Below, piece after piece: positions 17,089-26,876 of a DNA stretch of 61,397 nucleotides (positions are counted from its first letter, which is position 1; every line of letters starts with the position of its first letter). The position numbers and the translations under genes were made by a program. Source of the DNA: Bacteroidaceae bacterium (GTDB lineage: Bacteria; Bacteroidota; Bacteroidia; Bacteroidales; Bacteroidaceae). The notes beneath the pieces are model-generated. The model did no database searches and was not told the origin of the DNA. It saw only the letters and a list, made by a program, of their open reading frames with translations. The stretch lies in contig JAGAAZ010000170.1 in assembly GCA_017614895.1 (NCBI GenBank), positions 1 to 61,397 on the forward strand. Direction: 5' to 3'.

Positions 17089-20000
17089 ATGAAAAAGAAA
17101 GTACTATTTGCTTTAATCGCCCTGTTCTCATGCTTGACTACATGGGCTGCTGATGTTACGGTTGGCGAATACACCGTCACCCTTAACACCAAGGTTGTGG
17201 CAGTAGGCGCTTCCGCCCCAGAAATCACTGCGGTGAAGAAGGGCGCAGACGACCTCACTACCACCAAAACCGAAGTTGGCATTTTTAATGCCAGCAAAAC
17301 CAAGGTGACAGCAATCAGTGAGGCTGGTACCTACTACAAATTAGTGTTTATCACAGATGGTACTGCAAAAAAAGCTCTTTATGTGCCATTCTATGCAGCT
17401 GAACCTATGCCTAACAATTTGGCGATTCGTGTCTTCGATGAAACCACATTTGCGGCATCCATGTCGGCCAATGGTGCATACAATCTCTACTATGCACAGT
17501 ATCCATGGTGCGATGTATGGTATAATAAAGAAGGACTGGGCACAGAAAATGGCTGTGTTTTGTATCCCGGCGATGCAATTGATGCTACTAATGGCGATGT
17601 GAACACTACGGGTAGGTTCGCGCGTAATGCTGATGGCTCTTTCGTGGATGCTACAACAGATCAGCTCAATGCCTGGGCGGACGCAATTGTCGATGGTGAA
17701 AATGTTCAATACAATTGGAAAGCCACAAAGGGATCGAATCCTAACAATCTTGCAGTTTCATTTGCTAGTTTAACGACCGCTCAATACGCTACTTTCTATA
17801 ACGGTGAAAAGTACTGGACATGGGGCACTCAAGTGGGTAATGGCCAAAAGCAATATGCGCTCTTCTCGCTGGAATCTGCTGCGACATCTGATTATGAAGA
17901 AGTCTTTGGTGAAGATTATGATGCCCAAACGAGCACGGTTTCTGTGCTGCTGTCTCCTATTACTGATCCAGAAGGTGAAGTTGTTGATTTGGATTGGGCT
18001 TTGAGCCGCAACTCATTGCCATATAACGCTCAGGACAATCTTGCAACGATTAAGACCTTTATTAGTCTGACTCCAGCAGGAACTGGAGTTGACTTTACCG
18101 TGAAGGCTTACCAAGACAATGAGGAAGTTACAGCGGTGAAGGATTACGGCACTTACAAGATTGCTGTATTTGTAGGAGAAGATGAGATTGGTGAAAGGAA
18201 AGATTTCAACATCACTTCTTATACTCTGACTTTGGGTTCTAGTATCACATACAAGCAGATTGGTGATCCAGAACCAGATCCTGTTTACAGTCTTATTTAT
18301 GATAACACGATGAGCCAGGATGCAGCAAACCTCACAATCGAAGGTTTGAAACTGGTGAGAAAGAATTCTGTTCCTGCTGATGATGTAGTAGGTGGAAAGT
18401 ATGAGTATTATATCGACAGTCGTGAAGCAGTTATTAAAGCTAATGGCGTAGTAACACAAAACTATCAGATTGGAACATCTTCTGCAATTGGTATCCTCGA
18501 AGTGACCAAGAAGTTGGTGAACGATGATGAATTCTACTTGGAGGTTGCTGACGCTGAACTTGTGTATGACAAGACAGAAAAGAAACCTGTTGTAACCGTG
18601 TACAGACGCTTCGAAACTGGTGATCCTGCAAATGTAACAGAACAATTCGATATTACTTTCAAGAATAACATTAACGCAGATGCATACGGTACGAACAGTG
18701 GAACAATAGCTGAACCTGAATACGCTTGGATGACTGAAGAATTAATTATTGATGCAGATGGAAATCCAAATCGTGCTATCGCTATAGCCACTCCAAAGGC
18801 AGAAGGCATCTTCACTGAAACTCTCGAAGGTGTAGAGCCTAACCCAAGCAAGATTTCTCCACAGGACTTCAAGATCAGACAGCGCCAGATTACAGCAACT
18901 GATGTTGTAGCTGTTGCAGATCAGGTCTTCATTAACGCTATTCAGACTCCAGCGGTAACTGTTAAATATACAAACAGCAAGCCTGAGGAAGTGACATTGG
19001 AAAATGCTGATTACACTACCACTTATGGTGACGAAACTACAAACAAGTGGGTGACAAATGCTGCTACATATACTGTTGAAGCAACAAAGAACGGTGACGG
19101 CGTTTACACTGGCAACTACTGGGACAAGGTAGATGGTACATTTAAGATTGTTCCATTCGAGTTCACTCTGCAGCCTGTAGCGAATCAATACAAAGTTCTT
19201 GGTACAACACCAGATCCAGCTCTTACAGTAGAGGGTGTTCCTGTAGCAGCAGCTGCAGCAGCAACAAAGGTTTTGATGGGTAACGAAGCTGCAACAGTAT
19301 TGAGTCAGGAATTCTTGTCTAACATTGCTACATGGGATATCTCCAGAGCAACTGGCGAATTCGCAGGTGTGTTTGACATCACCATTTCTGATGCTACTCT
19401 GAACGGTTCAGAAACTAATAATGGAGATCCTGCTCACAACTACATCATGCATGTTGAGGGTGGCGCATTCGAGATCACTCAGGATGATGTGTATTTCGTT
19501 TCTTCAATCCGTGTTGAGAGAGAGTTCAAGAGCAACGATACAAGCATCCCATTTGCTGAAGACGGAAAGGGATTCTATCTTTACAGAAGGACTGGCACAG
19601 GCTTTAACACTCAATATTTCGAGATTCCACAAGAAAGCGAACTCTATAATGAAATTGTTGAATCTGGTCGTATCACAGGAAATGAATTAGTTACAGCTCC
19701 TGCAGATCAAAATGCTATTCAACCAGTTTCAAGCGGTCACAGAATTCAGCCTATCATCGAAGACGATGAAGATGTTATTTATGATTATGATCTTGAGATT
19801 CTTCCAGAACAAACACAAATAGGAAGAAGACCTAATCGTTATCGTGATAATTTCATTCATGATGGTGAAGGTTTCCTCTTCGTAACTCCAAGAAAGGTTA
19901 CTATCATACCTGACAATGCAGAGTCTGTATACGGAGAAGATATTGCGACACTCACAGCTAAAGTATATGCTGGACATATCACTGCAGCAGATGCGGATAA

Positions 20001-21678
20001 GCTCATCGCTGGATTCAACCTTGTAGAAGGCGCACCAAATGCAGCCAACACAATTGGTCAATATCAAGGCTTGTCAACTCAGGCTTCAACTTATGTTCCA
20101 AACCCAGCTTTGACTACCAATAAGACGTTTGATATTGTAGTTAACAATCAAGCTGCTATCACAAGCGGTAATCCTAACTATGACATCCAGTTTGGCAAGG
20201 GTACATACACCCTCAAACCAACCGACAAGACAATTGCTGTTAGTGTAGATTGGACAACTGCTTATGGCAGTGGTGTGGTTACTACTGAAATCTCAGCGAC
20301 ACTTGGTGGAGAGGATTATAACTCTGAGAATATTCCTGGCGAAAACGACGTTAAGTATGACGCTACAGCACTTGAAGACAAACTCGGTCTACAGGATGTA
20401 ACAGTTCTTCCTGTTGGTCAAAATCCATTGCCTACGACGATTGATGGATATCCTGTTACTTACAAAGGTACATTCACAACCGTTGCTGCTGGAGAGTTGG
20501 TAATCATTGTCAGCAATCAGGGTGTTAACTATCCTGCAGATCCTACAACAACATTCGAAGAGCCATACGTGAAGGTTACTGGTCCTGCAGATATCGAAGA
20601 CCTTGCTGAACTTGGTCTCAAGATTAAGGCAGTGAAGCCTGCAACAGGATATGTGAAGAATGGTGGTGAACTCAAGGTTGAGTTTAATAACGTTGCTCTT
20701 GGAACAAAAGCAGGTGAAGTGATTACAGCTGACAAATGGCCATGGGTTGCTAACTATGAGAAGGTTACAGTGAAGAGCGGTAAGATATATGTAACTGCTG
20801 AACCAAACATCACTCTCGATATCGCTGCATTCAATAAGCCATGGGCTGCTACTGCTGAAAAGGCTGCTGCCACCTATACGCTTGAGCAGATTCAGACAAT
20901 TGGTGACAAGAACGACCAGCTCATCCGTGACTATGCAGGTTCAAAGGTGAACAGTGTAACTGTTACATGCTCACTGCAAGGTACTGAAGCTCCTGTAACT
21001 GATCAGTATAAAGTGAAGGGTAATCAGTGGTACTCTATGGTATTGCCATTCAAGGCAAGTCCACGTGATATCCAGAAGCTCTTTAACGATTATGCAGCAG
21101 TGGATGTGCTGAATAAGAAGAATGAAGCAACTAAGGCATCTGAAATCAGATTCACTCTCAATGTGGATTCAGTTCCAGCTAACGAGCCATTCGTTGCTAA
21201 AACTGACTTAGACTTCGTATTCAAATCTACAACTATCACCGCTAGAGAAGATAAGCCAATTGTGATTGAGTATCCTCTTGATGAAGATGGTAATCTGGCT
21301 GCTGTCGTTGAAGATGGTAACGAGAACCAGTTCATCGGTACCTACAAGGCATTCTTCACTGACGATGCAACATCTTATAACCTCATCAACCTTTCTAAGG
21401 GTGATATCTCTCCAGCAACCAAGGGTGCTTATGTACGTCCACTTGGTGGTTACATCAAGGTTGCAGAAGGTGTTAGCAATGCTTCAGCTCCTCTCCGCAT
21501 CACTTTCGAAGAGGCAGACGGTACAACTACAGTCATCGAGGCAGTTGAGGCTGAAGGCGCAGCAGAGGTTGCTTACGGTGAAGGCTGGTACACCATCACA
21601 GGTGTGAAGCTCGACGCTGAGCCAACTACCTCTGGCACTTACATCTTCAACGGTAAGAAGGTGTTCATCCAGAAGTAA
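17089..21678 (+). CDS. Large secreted protein with MBG/YDG-type repeat domains
   Basis: This 1529-residue exported protein has a signal peptide at residues 1-20 (cleavage near TWAAD). After an N-terminal region of about 300 residues come successive immunoglobulin-like modules of the MBG/YDG type, each opening with a strand such as VTIIPDNAESVYGED, LTLGSSITYKQIGD or VSVDWTTAYGSG. Such modules are found in bacterial surface and adhesin-like proteins. A distinct region from about 1310 on ends with YTITGVKLDAEPTTSGTYIF and a final NGKKVFIQK. The same kind of tail ends the GH27 enzyme at 23391, which suggests a shared sorting signal. Ligand and role are unknown; a surface structural or adhesive protein is inferred. 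Confidence 0.75.
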   Translation: MKKKVLFALIALFSCLTTWAADVTVGEYTVTLNTKVVAVGASAPEITAVKKGADDLTTTKTEVGIFNASKTKVTAISEAGTYYKLVFITDGTAKKALYVPFYAAEPMPNNLAIRVFDETTFAASMSANGAYNLYYAQYPWCDVWYNKEGLGTENGCVLYPGDAIDATNGDVNTTGRFARNADGSFVDATTDQLNAWADAIVDGENVQYNWKATKGSNPNNLAVSFASLTTAQYATFYNGEKYWTWGTQVGNGQKQYALFSLESAATSDYEEVFGEDYDAQTSTVSVLLSPITDPEGEVVDLDWALSRNSLPYNAQDNLATIKTFISLTPAGTGVDFTVKAYQDNEEVTAVKDYGTYKIAVFVGEDEIGERKDFNITSYTLTLGSSITYKQIGDPEPDPVYSLIYDNTMSQDAANLTIEGLKLVRKNSVPADDVVGGKYEYYIDSREAVIKANGVVTQNYQIGTSSAIGILEVTKKLVNDDEFYLEVADAELVYDKTEKKPVVTVYRRFETGDPANVTEQFDITFKNNINADAYGTNSGTIAEPEYAWMTEELIIDADGNPNRAIAIATPKAEGIFTETLEGVEPNPSKISPQDFKIRQRQITATDVVAVADQVFINAIQTPAVTVKYTNSKPEEVTLENADYTTTYGDETTNKWVTNAATYTVEATKNGDGVYTGNYWDKVDGTFKIVPFEFTLQPVANQYKVLGTTPDPALTVEGVPVAAAAAATKVLMGNEAATVLSQEFLSNIATWDISRATGEFAGVFDITISDATLNGSETNNGDPAHNYIMHVEGGAFEITQDDVYFVSSIRVEREFKSNDTSIPFAEDGKGFYLYRRTGTGFNTQYFEIPQESELYNEIVESGRITGNELVTAPADQNAIQPVSSGHRIQPIIEDDEDVIYDYDLEILPEQTQIGRRPNRYRDNFIHDGEGFLFVTPRKVTIIPDNAESVYGEDIATLTAKVYAGHITAADADKLIAGFNLVEGAPNAANTIGQYQGLSTQASTYVPNPALTTNKTFDIVVNNQAAITSGNPNYDIQFGKGTYTLKPTDKTIAVSVDWTTAYGSGVVTTEISATLGGEDYNSENIPGENDVKYDATALEDKLGLQDVTVLPVGQNPLPTTIDGYPVTYKGTFTTVAAGELVIIVSNQGVNYPADPTTTFEEPYVKVTGPADIEDLAELGLKIKAVKPATGYVKNGGELKVEFNNVALGTKAGEVITADKWPWVANYEKVTVKSGKIYVTAEPNITLDIAAFNKPWAATAEKAAATYTLEQIQTIGDKNDQLIRDYAGSKVNSVTVTCSLQGTEAPVTDQYKVKGNQWYSMVLPFKASPRDIQKLFNDYAAVDVLNKKNEATKASEIRFTLNVDSVPANEPFVAKTDLDFVFKSTTITAREDKPIVIEYPLDEDGNLAAVVEDGNENQFIGTYKAFFTDDATSYNLINLSKGDISPATKGAYVRPLGGYIKVAEGVSNASAPLRITFEEADGTTTVIEAVEAEGAAEVAYGEGWYTITGVKLDAEPTTSGTYIFNGKKVFIQK

Positions 21679-21782
21679 AGTTCTAACAGACTAACATTTC
21701 ATTCGTGTCCCCGTTGATTCGGGGCACGAATGAATCTCTAAAGTATTAATTTATAAAACACAACAAAAAGGTTTAGATTAAG

Positions 21783-21902
21783 ATGGACAAGAAATTCTAT
21801 GTAACTCCAGAGATGGAGATTGAAGATGTGGAACTCGGTCGTTGCATCATGCTTGAAACAAGCGGTGATCCAGGTTTCGATCCAGAACCAGCAGATGAAT
21901 AA
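21783..21902 (+). CDS. 39-residue peptide, MBG-gene partner
   Basis: This small gene encodes 39 residues beginning MDKKFYVTPEMEIEDVELGR and ending in a very acidic, proline-containing tail (DPEPADE). It lies 105 bp after the large repeat-protein gene and 30 bp before a strong terminator, so it should be the last gene of that transcript. Bacteroidales carry many peptides of this form (a Y-x-x-P-x-M/I-E head followed by an acidic or glycine-rich tail) of unknown role. There is no signal peptide. One cysteine (C21) and the GDPGFDPEP tail make a modified-peptide precursor conceivable, but no modifying enzyme is nearby. Confidence 0.6.
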   Translation: MDKKFYVTPEMEIEDVELGRCIMLETSGDPGFDPEPADE

Positions 21903-21930
21903 TAATGTATCACACATTTATTATTATACA

Positions 21931-21969
21931 AAAAGGGACGCATCCTAAAACGGTGCGTCCCCTTTTTTA
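21931..21969 (+). terminator. Terminator after the MBG/peptide operon
   Basis: Stem GGGACGCA/TGCGTCCC preceded by A and followed by six T. Its arms are nearly identical to those of the terminator at 23310. Confidence 0.85.
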
Positions 21970-22049
21970 ATAACCCAGCCTTATCTCCCAATAACCCACG
22001 CTTATTTCCCAATAACCCTGCCTTATCAGTCAATAACCCTCCCTTTTCG
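21969..22049. repeat. 21-bp tandem repeat, 3.9 units
   Basis: Units start AATAACCC at 21969, 21990, 22011 and 22032, an exact 21-bp period, with a CTTAT block in the middle of each of the first three. The array lies between the MBG operon and the ATPase gene. Confidence 0.85.
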
Positions 22050-22136
22050 AACTCTCAGAAACCTTCACTCGAGTCAAAACAACAAAAAAGTAACAACTTT
22101 GTTAGTAACAAACTTGTTAGTAACAACTTTATTTCA

Positions 22137-22144
22137 TATCTTTG
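22137..22144 (+). promoter_or_regulatory. Promoter -7 box of the ATPase gene
   Basis: TATCTTTG, 26 bp before the ATG. Just upstream AGTAACAA occurs three times with 15-bp spacing (22089, 22104, 22119), overlapping where a -33 box and operators would lie. Confidence 0.6.
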
Positions 22145-22170
22145 CACTCAAATCATAATAACTTGAAGAT

Positions 22171-23307
22171 ATGATAACAGAAAATCCATTTGTATTTGGC
22201 AAGGCTGCTGAAGGACCATTTTTCACAGATCGGGCAGAAGATGCAAAACGTCTTCATGCAAATCTCACTCACGGAATCAATACCATTCTCATTTCCCCTC
22301 GCCGATGGGGAAAGACTTCCCTTGTGAAGAAAGTTATTTCTGAGATTGACAGGCCAGACATCAAACCAGTCTTTATCGATATTTTCCAATGCAAATCAGA
22401 ATATGAATTTTATCATGCCTTTGCTTCTGCTGTTATCAAGCAGACATCCTCAAAACTCGATGAATGGGTAGAAACGGCTAAGACATTTCTCTCCAATATT
22501 TCGCCAAAGTTCTCATTCGGATCAGACCCGATGAATGACTTTTCGCTGTCATTTGAATGGAATCCTAAAGATGATACTGAAACAGACATCCTCCAATTGC
22601 CAGAGAAGATTGCTCAGAAAAAAAACGTCCATTTGGTAATATGCTTAGATGAATTTCAGCAAATGGCAAATTTTACAGACTCTGAAAAGTTCCAGAAGAA
22701 GTTGCGTTCAGTATGGCAACATCAGCAGAATGTCACCTATTGCATGTTCGGAAGCAAGAAACATCTCATGGAGAACATTTTCAACGACAAGAACAAACCT
22801 TTCTATAAATTTGGCGATATGATGTTCCTTAAGAAGATTCCTACAGAAGAGTGGGTGCCATTCATCTGTTCCAAATTTCAGGAAACAGGCAAAAGCATCT
22901 CTCTTGAGCAAGCAGCTAAAATCTGCGAAACAACTGAAAACCTGTCATCCTATGTCCAACACCTCGCATGGGTTGTATGGTACAAGACCGACAAAGTGGT
23001 GACCAACAAAGACATCGCTGCCGCTATAGACGACCTCTTGGAGCAGAACAAGGTGTTCTTCCAACGCGAAGTGGAACAGCTTTCGGAACTGCAGATGAAC
23101 TTCCTCAGGGCGCTTGCCAATGGAGTCTCTAATGGGTTCAGTCGGAAGGATGTCATCAAGAAATATCGTCTGGAGTCGTCAGCCAATGTTCAATCAATCA
23201 GAAAAGCGTTGCTGAAGAAAGACCTGATTGATGTGGATGGGCAGGACATCACATTCAATGATTCCTTATTCAAGCTTTGGTTGAAACGACAAAAATATTA
23301 CGAATAA
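22171..23307 (+). CDS. Archaeal-type AAA ATPase with C-terminal winged helix
   Basis: This 378-residue protein of the archaeal ATPase (STAND/AAA) family has the conserved opening NPFVFGKAAEGPFFTDR, a P-loop ISPRRWGKTSLV (about 36-47), Walker B LVICLDEFQQM (about 155), and a sensor region MFGSKKHLM. A helix-rich C-terminal part ends in a winged-helix DNA-binding domain (RKDVIKKYRLESSANVQSIRKALLK). These proteins are common as solitary genes in Bacteroidales, and roles in defence, mobile DNA or regulation have been suggested but not settled. It is its own transcription unit. Confidence 0.83.
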   Translation: MITENPFVFGKAAEGPFFTDRAEDAKRLHANLTHGINTILISPRRWGKTSLVKKVISEIDRPDIKPVFIDIFQCKSEYEFYHAFASAVIKQTSSKLDEWVETAKTFLSNISPKFSFGSDPMNDFSLSFEWNPKDDTETDILQLPEKIAQKKNVHLVICLDEFQQMANFTDSEKFQKKLRSVWQHQQNVTYCMFGSKKHLMENIFNDKNKPFYKFGDMMFLKKIPTEEWVPFICSKFQETGKSISLEQAAKICETTENLSSYVQHLAWVVWYKTDKVVTNKDIAAAIDDLLEQNKVFFQREVEQLSELQMNFLRALANGVSNGFSRKDVIKKYRLESSANVQSIRKALLKKDLIDVDGQDITFNDSLFKLWLKRQKYYE

Positions 23308-23309
23308 AA

Positions 23310-23343
23310 AAGGGACGCACCGTTGGGTGCGTCCTTTTTTATA
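23310..23343 (+). terminator. Terminator of the ATPase gene
   Basis: Stem GGACGCACC/GGTGCGTCC with a GTTG loop, flanked by A and T runs. It starts right after the stop codon. Confidence 0.9.
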
Positions 23344-23390
23344 TTCTTGGCATCAGTATGTTTCCGTATCAGTAGGGGGAAACGGATGAA

Positions 23391-25178
23391 TCAGAAAGTA
23401 CGGAAAAGAACTTTCTTGCCGTTATAGATGTAGAGTCCACCCTGACGAGGATGACGCACCAGCTTGCCATCGAAGGTATAGTATTTACCATCGGTGAGTT
23501 GGGCTGGTGACAGGGCTGGAGGAGCTTGAATACCCACCACCACACGTTCTGTAGCACCAACAGGTTGGAGGGTCATACAGTCAATGGAGGGCATGTCTGC
23601 TGATGATTTATTGTAGAGACGGATGACGTTCTCGCCCTGCTGAAGAGTGACCTTGAGGGTCTTGGTTGCCACTTTTTCGTAGCTACCAGAGTTGCAGGAG
23701 AGGGTCTGGACATCTTTGCCATTGACACTCACAGTGAGGTTGCGATTGTCGCCCGACATGTAGGAGAGAACCATCTGGTAGTCACCACCATTGTCGCTAT
23801 ACACATTACGCCACTGGAGGTCGTTCTTGGTGTCGCCACCTAACCACCCCACGTATTCTCTGCCAGAGCAAGCATCGTTGCTTTCATAGACAGCAGACTT
23901 GAATTCTCTATTGTTGAAGATTTCCTGATACTTGCTGAGATAAGCCGTTTCAGCCTCGTAGAGATTGCGTTCCAGACGGGTCTCTGCTTCGAGACGGTAG
24001 ATGCGTGTGCCGTGTGCAGGAACTGTCACAGAGAGTTGGTCGGTCATCTCGCCAAGATCAGTCTGTTCGAAGCAGTCACGCACTTTGACAGTGCCATCGA
24101 GGTCGAGATCCGTGAACTTGATGCTCATATCAACTGATTTGTTGGAGGGGTTGTAGAGCGCCACAGCACGGGTCTTGCCATAAAGCTGTTCGAGATCCTT
24201 GACGAGCACGTACGTGTCGCCCACATGCTGCACCACGTATGCCTGGATGCAGAGGTCATCCTGATTGAGGGCAATAATATCTGTATTTCTGAGGAGGAGA
24301 AGAGATGCACCAGAAACTTTCTTCATGTCGCAACCTATAAGCAGAGGGCTGGACATGATGCACCACATACCGAAGTGGGTACGTTCTTCCTCTTTGGCGA
24401 GTCCCTTGCCTACCTCGAGCATATCCATATCGTTGTAGTGTCCGCCATAGCAGTAAGCAGAAAGGTACAGGTTCTGTGCAAGAATGCCTTTCACAGATTC
24501 CCACGAAGCGTTGATGTCGCCAGTCGTGCGCCATGAGGCAGCGATGTCATGCACCCAGGTTCCTGGATAATCCCATCTGCAGACATTCATGCGTACATCC
24601 GTACGACCTGTATTCTCAATCGCTTTGGCAATCTCCTTGTAACGTGTCTCAGCATCGAGGTCAAGTTTTTCGCTGTTATGGTAGGAAACACCACCACAGA
24701 AATCGACCTTGATGAAGTCAAAGCCCAATTCCTTGAAGAAGAAGTCGCAATCTTGCTGGTCATGTTGGTACAAGCCCACTCCCTCAGCAATCTTGTCACC
24801 ACCCCAATAGTTACCACAGGTGTTCTTACCACCATCGGAGTAAATACCCGCCTTCATGCCAAGCATGTGAATATAATCCACCACAGGCTTGAGTCCATTG
24901 GGGAAACGGGTAGGATGAATCAGCAACTGACCTGTCTCTGGGTCACGGCCTCCGAAATAGCCATCGTCAATGTTGATGTGGTCGTAGCCCGCCTTGAAAA
25001 GCTTCTGCGTACGCATGGCAGTGGCTTGTCCCTTGATGACTTCTTCACTAATGTTGAGGGCGAAAGTGTTCCACGAGCTCCAGCCCATTGTCGGTTTGTC
25101 AGGAAGTGTTTGTGCAAAGCCCATCTGCCCTGAAAGAGTGAGGGCGAATGCGATGAGTGTCTTTAGATTTTTGTTCAT
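23391..25178 (-). CDS. Secreted alpha-galactosidase, GH27, with C-terminal carbohydrate-binding-like domain
   Basis: This 595-residue exported glycoside hydrolase should release terminal alpha-linked galactose from plant oligo- and polysaccharides. The signal peptide covers about 1-23. The GH27 barrel (about 25-300) has MGWSSWNTF, the double aspartate INIDDGYFGG, nucleophile D159 in FIKVDFCGG and the presumed acid/base D221 in SWRTTGDI. A beta domain follows, then a CBM35/6-like module (about 415-555) and a tail YYTFDGKLV...GGLYIYNGKKV resembling that of the MBG protein, probably a secretion or sorting signal. The gene is followed by UPF0210 upstream on the same strand, 35 bp apart, so joint transcription is possible. 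Confidence 0.9.
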   Translation of the reverse strand: MNKNLKTLIAFALTLSGQMGFAQTLPDKPTMGWSSWNTFALNISEEVIKGQATAMRTQKLFKAGYDHINIDDGYFGGRDPETGQLLIHPTRFPNGLKPVVDYIHMLGMKAGIYSDGGKNTCGNYWGGDKIAEGVGLYQHDQQDCDFFFKELGFDFIKVDFCGGVSYHNSEKLDLDAETRYKEIAKAIENTGRTDVRMNVCRWDYPGTWVHDIAASWRTTGDINASWESVKGILAQNLYLSAYCYGGHYNDMDMLEVGKGLAKEEERTHFGMWCIMSSPLLIGCDMKKVSGASLLLLRNTDIIALNQDDLCIQAYVVQHVGDTYVLVKDLEQLYGKTRAVALYNPSNKSVDMSIKFTDLDLDGTVKVRDCFEQTDLGEMTDQLSVTVPAHGTRIYRLEAETRLERNLYEAETAYLSKYQEIFNNREFKSAVYESNDACSGREYVGWLGGDTKNDLQWRNVYSDNGGDYQMVLSYMSGDNRNLTVSVNGKDVQTLSCNSGSYEKVATKTLKVTLQQGENVIRLYNKSSADMPSIDCMTLQPVGATERVVVGIQAPPALSPAQLTDGKYYTFDGKLVRHPRQGGLYIYNGKKVLFRTF

Positions 25179-25212
25179 ATCATAATGGTTTTAGTTAATG
25201 TCTGGATGTTGT

Positions 25213-26577
25213 TTAATTCTTGAAACTATGGATGGGCGCAGGGATGCGTCCTCCTCTATCCACGAAGCGTTGAGAGGAGAAGGTGTTGACAGGCATGATG
25301 GGGGCATAACCAAGAAGTCCACCAAATTCGACTGTATCGCCAACGGTCTTGCCTACAACAGGAATGATACGCACGGCTGTGGTCTTCTGATTGACCATAC
25401 CGATGGCACTTTCATCAGCAATAATGCCTGCAATCGTCGTAGCTGGTGTATCGCCTGGAATCGCAATCATGTCAAGTCCTACAGAGCAAACACAAGTCAT
25501 CGCTTCCAGTTTCTCGATAGTGAGGGCACCAGCCTCAACAGCATCAATCATGCCCTGATCTTCGCTGACTGGAATAAAGGCACCTGAGAGTCCACCTACA
25601 TAGGAAGATGCCATTACCCCACCCTTCTTCACTTGGTCGTTGAGCAGAGCAAGGGCGGCTGTCGTACCAGGTGCACCAGGATGTTCCACTCCGATACACT
25701 TAAGGATGTCAGCCACAGAATCGCCAATGGCTGGGGTAGGTGCCAAACTGAGGTCGATGATGCCAAAAGGAACCCCCAAACGACTGCTTGCCTCTTGTGC
25801 CACGAGCTGACCTACACGCGTAATCTTGAAAGCAATACGCTTGATGGTTTCGCACAACAGTTCAAAGTTCGCATCAGGTATTTGTTCCAAAGCATACTTC
25901 ACCACACCAGGACCACTGACACCCACATTGATGATGGCATCCGCTTCACTCACACCATGAAAGGCACCAGCCATGAAGGGGTTGTCGTCTGGCGCATTGC
26001 AGAGCACCACCAATTTGGCACATCCGAGAGAATCCTTCTCTTTTGTCTCTTCAGCCGTCTGCTTGATGATATCACCCATCAGACGCACAGCATCCATATT
26101 GATGCCCGTCTTGGTGGAACCCACATTGATGCTGGAGCAGATGCGTTCAGTAGCAGCCAAAGCCTTGGGGATACTGCAAATGAGGAGTTCATCGCTCTTG
26201 GTCATACCCTTCGACACGATGGCTGAATAGCCTCCGAGGAAGTTCACACCCACCTCTTTCGCTGCACGATCGAGGGTCTTGGCAATCTGCACATAGTCGC
26301 CAGGGGTACGACAACAGGCACTACCCACCAGAGAGATGGGTGTGACGCTGATACGCTTGTTGACAATGGGAATACCAAACTCTTTGGCAATATCCTCACC
26401 CGTTTGGACAAGGTCACGTGCCAAAGTCGTGATCTTCTTATATATCTTCTCGCAAGTAACCTTCAAATCTGTACCAGCACAGTCAAGCAGGTTGATACCC
26501 ATCGTGATCGTGCGGACATCAAGGTTCTCCTGCTCAATCATCTTATTGGTCTCAAGGACCTCCTGTAAGTTAATCAT
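25213..26577 (-). CDS. UPF0210/DUF711 (PFL-like) protein
   Basis: This 454-residue cytoplasmic protein belongs to UPF0210 (DUF711), a family with a glycyl-radical-enzyme-like fold but no established reaction. Typical segments are [36 protein letters not shown] and [17 protein letters not shown]-type stretches. It lies directly after the small ACT-domain gene (6-bp gap), and this pairing recurs in many Firmicutes and Bacteroidetes, implying that the ACT protein regulates it, perhaps by binding an amino acid. The ligand is unknown. Confidence 0.88.
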   Translation of the reverse strand: MINLQEVLETNKMIEQENLDVRTITMGINLLDCAGTDLKVTCEKIYKKITTLARDLVQTGEDIAKEFGIPIVNKRISVTPISLVGSACCRTPGDYVQIAKTLDRAAKEVGVNFLGGYSAIVSKGMTKSDELLICSIPKALAATERICSSINVGSTKTGINMDAVRLMGDIIKQTAEETKEKDSLGCAKLVVLCNAPDDNPFMAGAFHGVSEADAIINVGVSGPGVVKYALEQIPDANFELLCETIKRIAFKITRVGQLVAQEASSRLGVPFGIIDLSLAPTPAIGDSVADILKCIGVEHPGAPGTTAALALLNDQVKKGGVMASSYVGGLSGAFIPVSEDQGMIDAVEAGALTIEKLEAMTCVCSVGLDMIAIPGDTPATTIAGIIADESAIGMVNQKTTAVRIIPVVGKTVGDTVEFGGLLGYAPIMPVNTFSSQRFVDRGGRIPAPIHSFKN

Positions 26578-26583
26578 ATCCCC

Positions 26584-26856
26584 TTAAATTCTGTGCATTT
26601 TATCGAAGATGTCTTCCAACTGACACTTCACCTGAACACCTTTCTCGTTACCAATCTTCACGAGTTCGTCACTCAGCTGGTCGAAAGCTTTGACAGACTT
26701 GGTCAAATCGACAATCATCATCATGTTGAAGAACTCCTGCACGATGGTCTGTGAAATGTCAAGGATGTTAATTTGGTTGTCTGCCAGATAAGTGCAGACC
26801 TTGGCGATGATACCCACAGTATCCTTGCCCACTACTGTTATAATTGCTCTTGTCAT
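26584..26856 (-). CDS. ACT-domain protein, UPF0237 family
   Basis: This 90-residue protein consists of a single ACT domain (MTRAIITVVGKDTVGIIAKV start, IVQEFFNMMMIVDL second half), a fold that usually binds amino acids to control a partner. Length is normal for UPF0237. It is immediately upstream of the UPF0210 gene, its usual partner, and the two are surely cotranscribed. Upstream is an array of 7-bp repeats rather than a clear promoter. Confidence 0.88.
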   Translation of the reverse strand: MTRAIITVVGKDTVGIIAKVCTYLADNQINILDISQTIVQEFFNMMMIVDLTKSVKAFDQLSDELVKIGNEKGVQVKCQLEDIFDKMHRI

Positions 26857-26876
26857 ATTCTATTGATTATTGTGTA

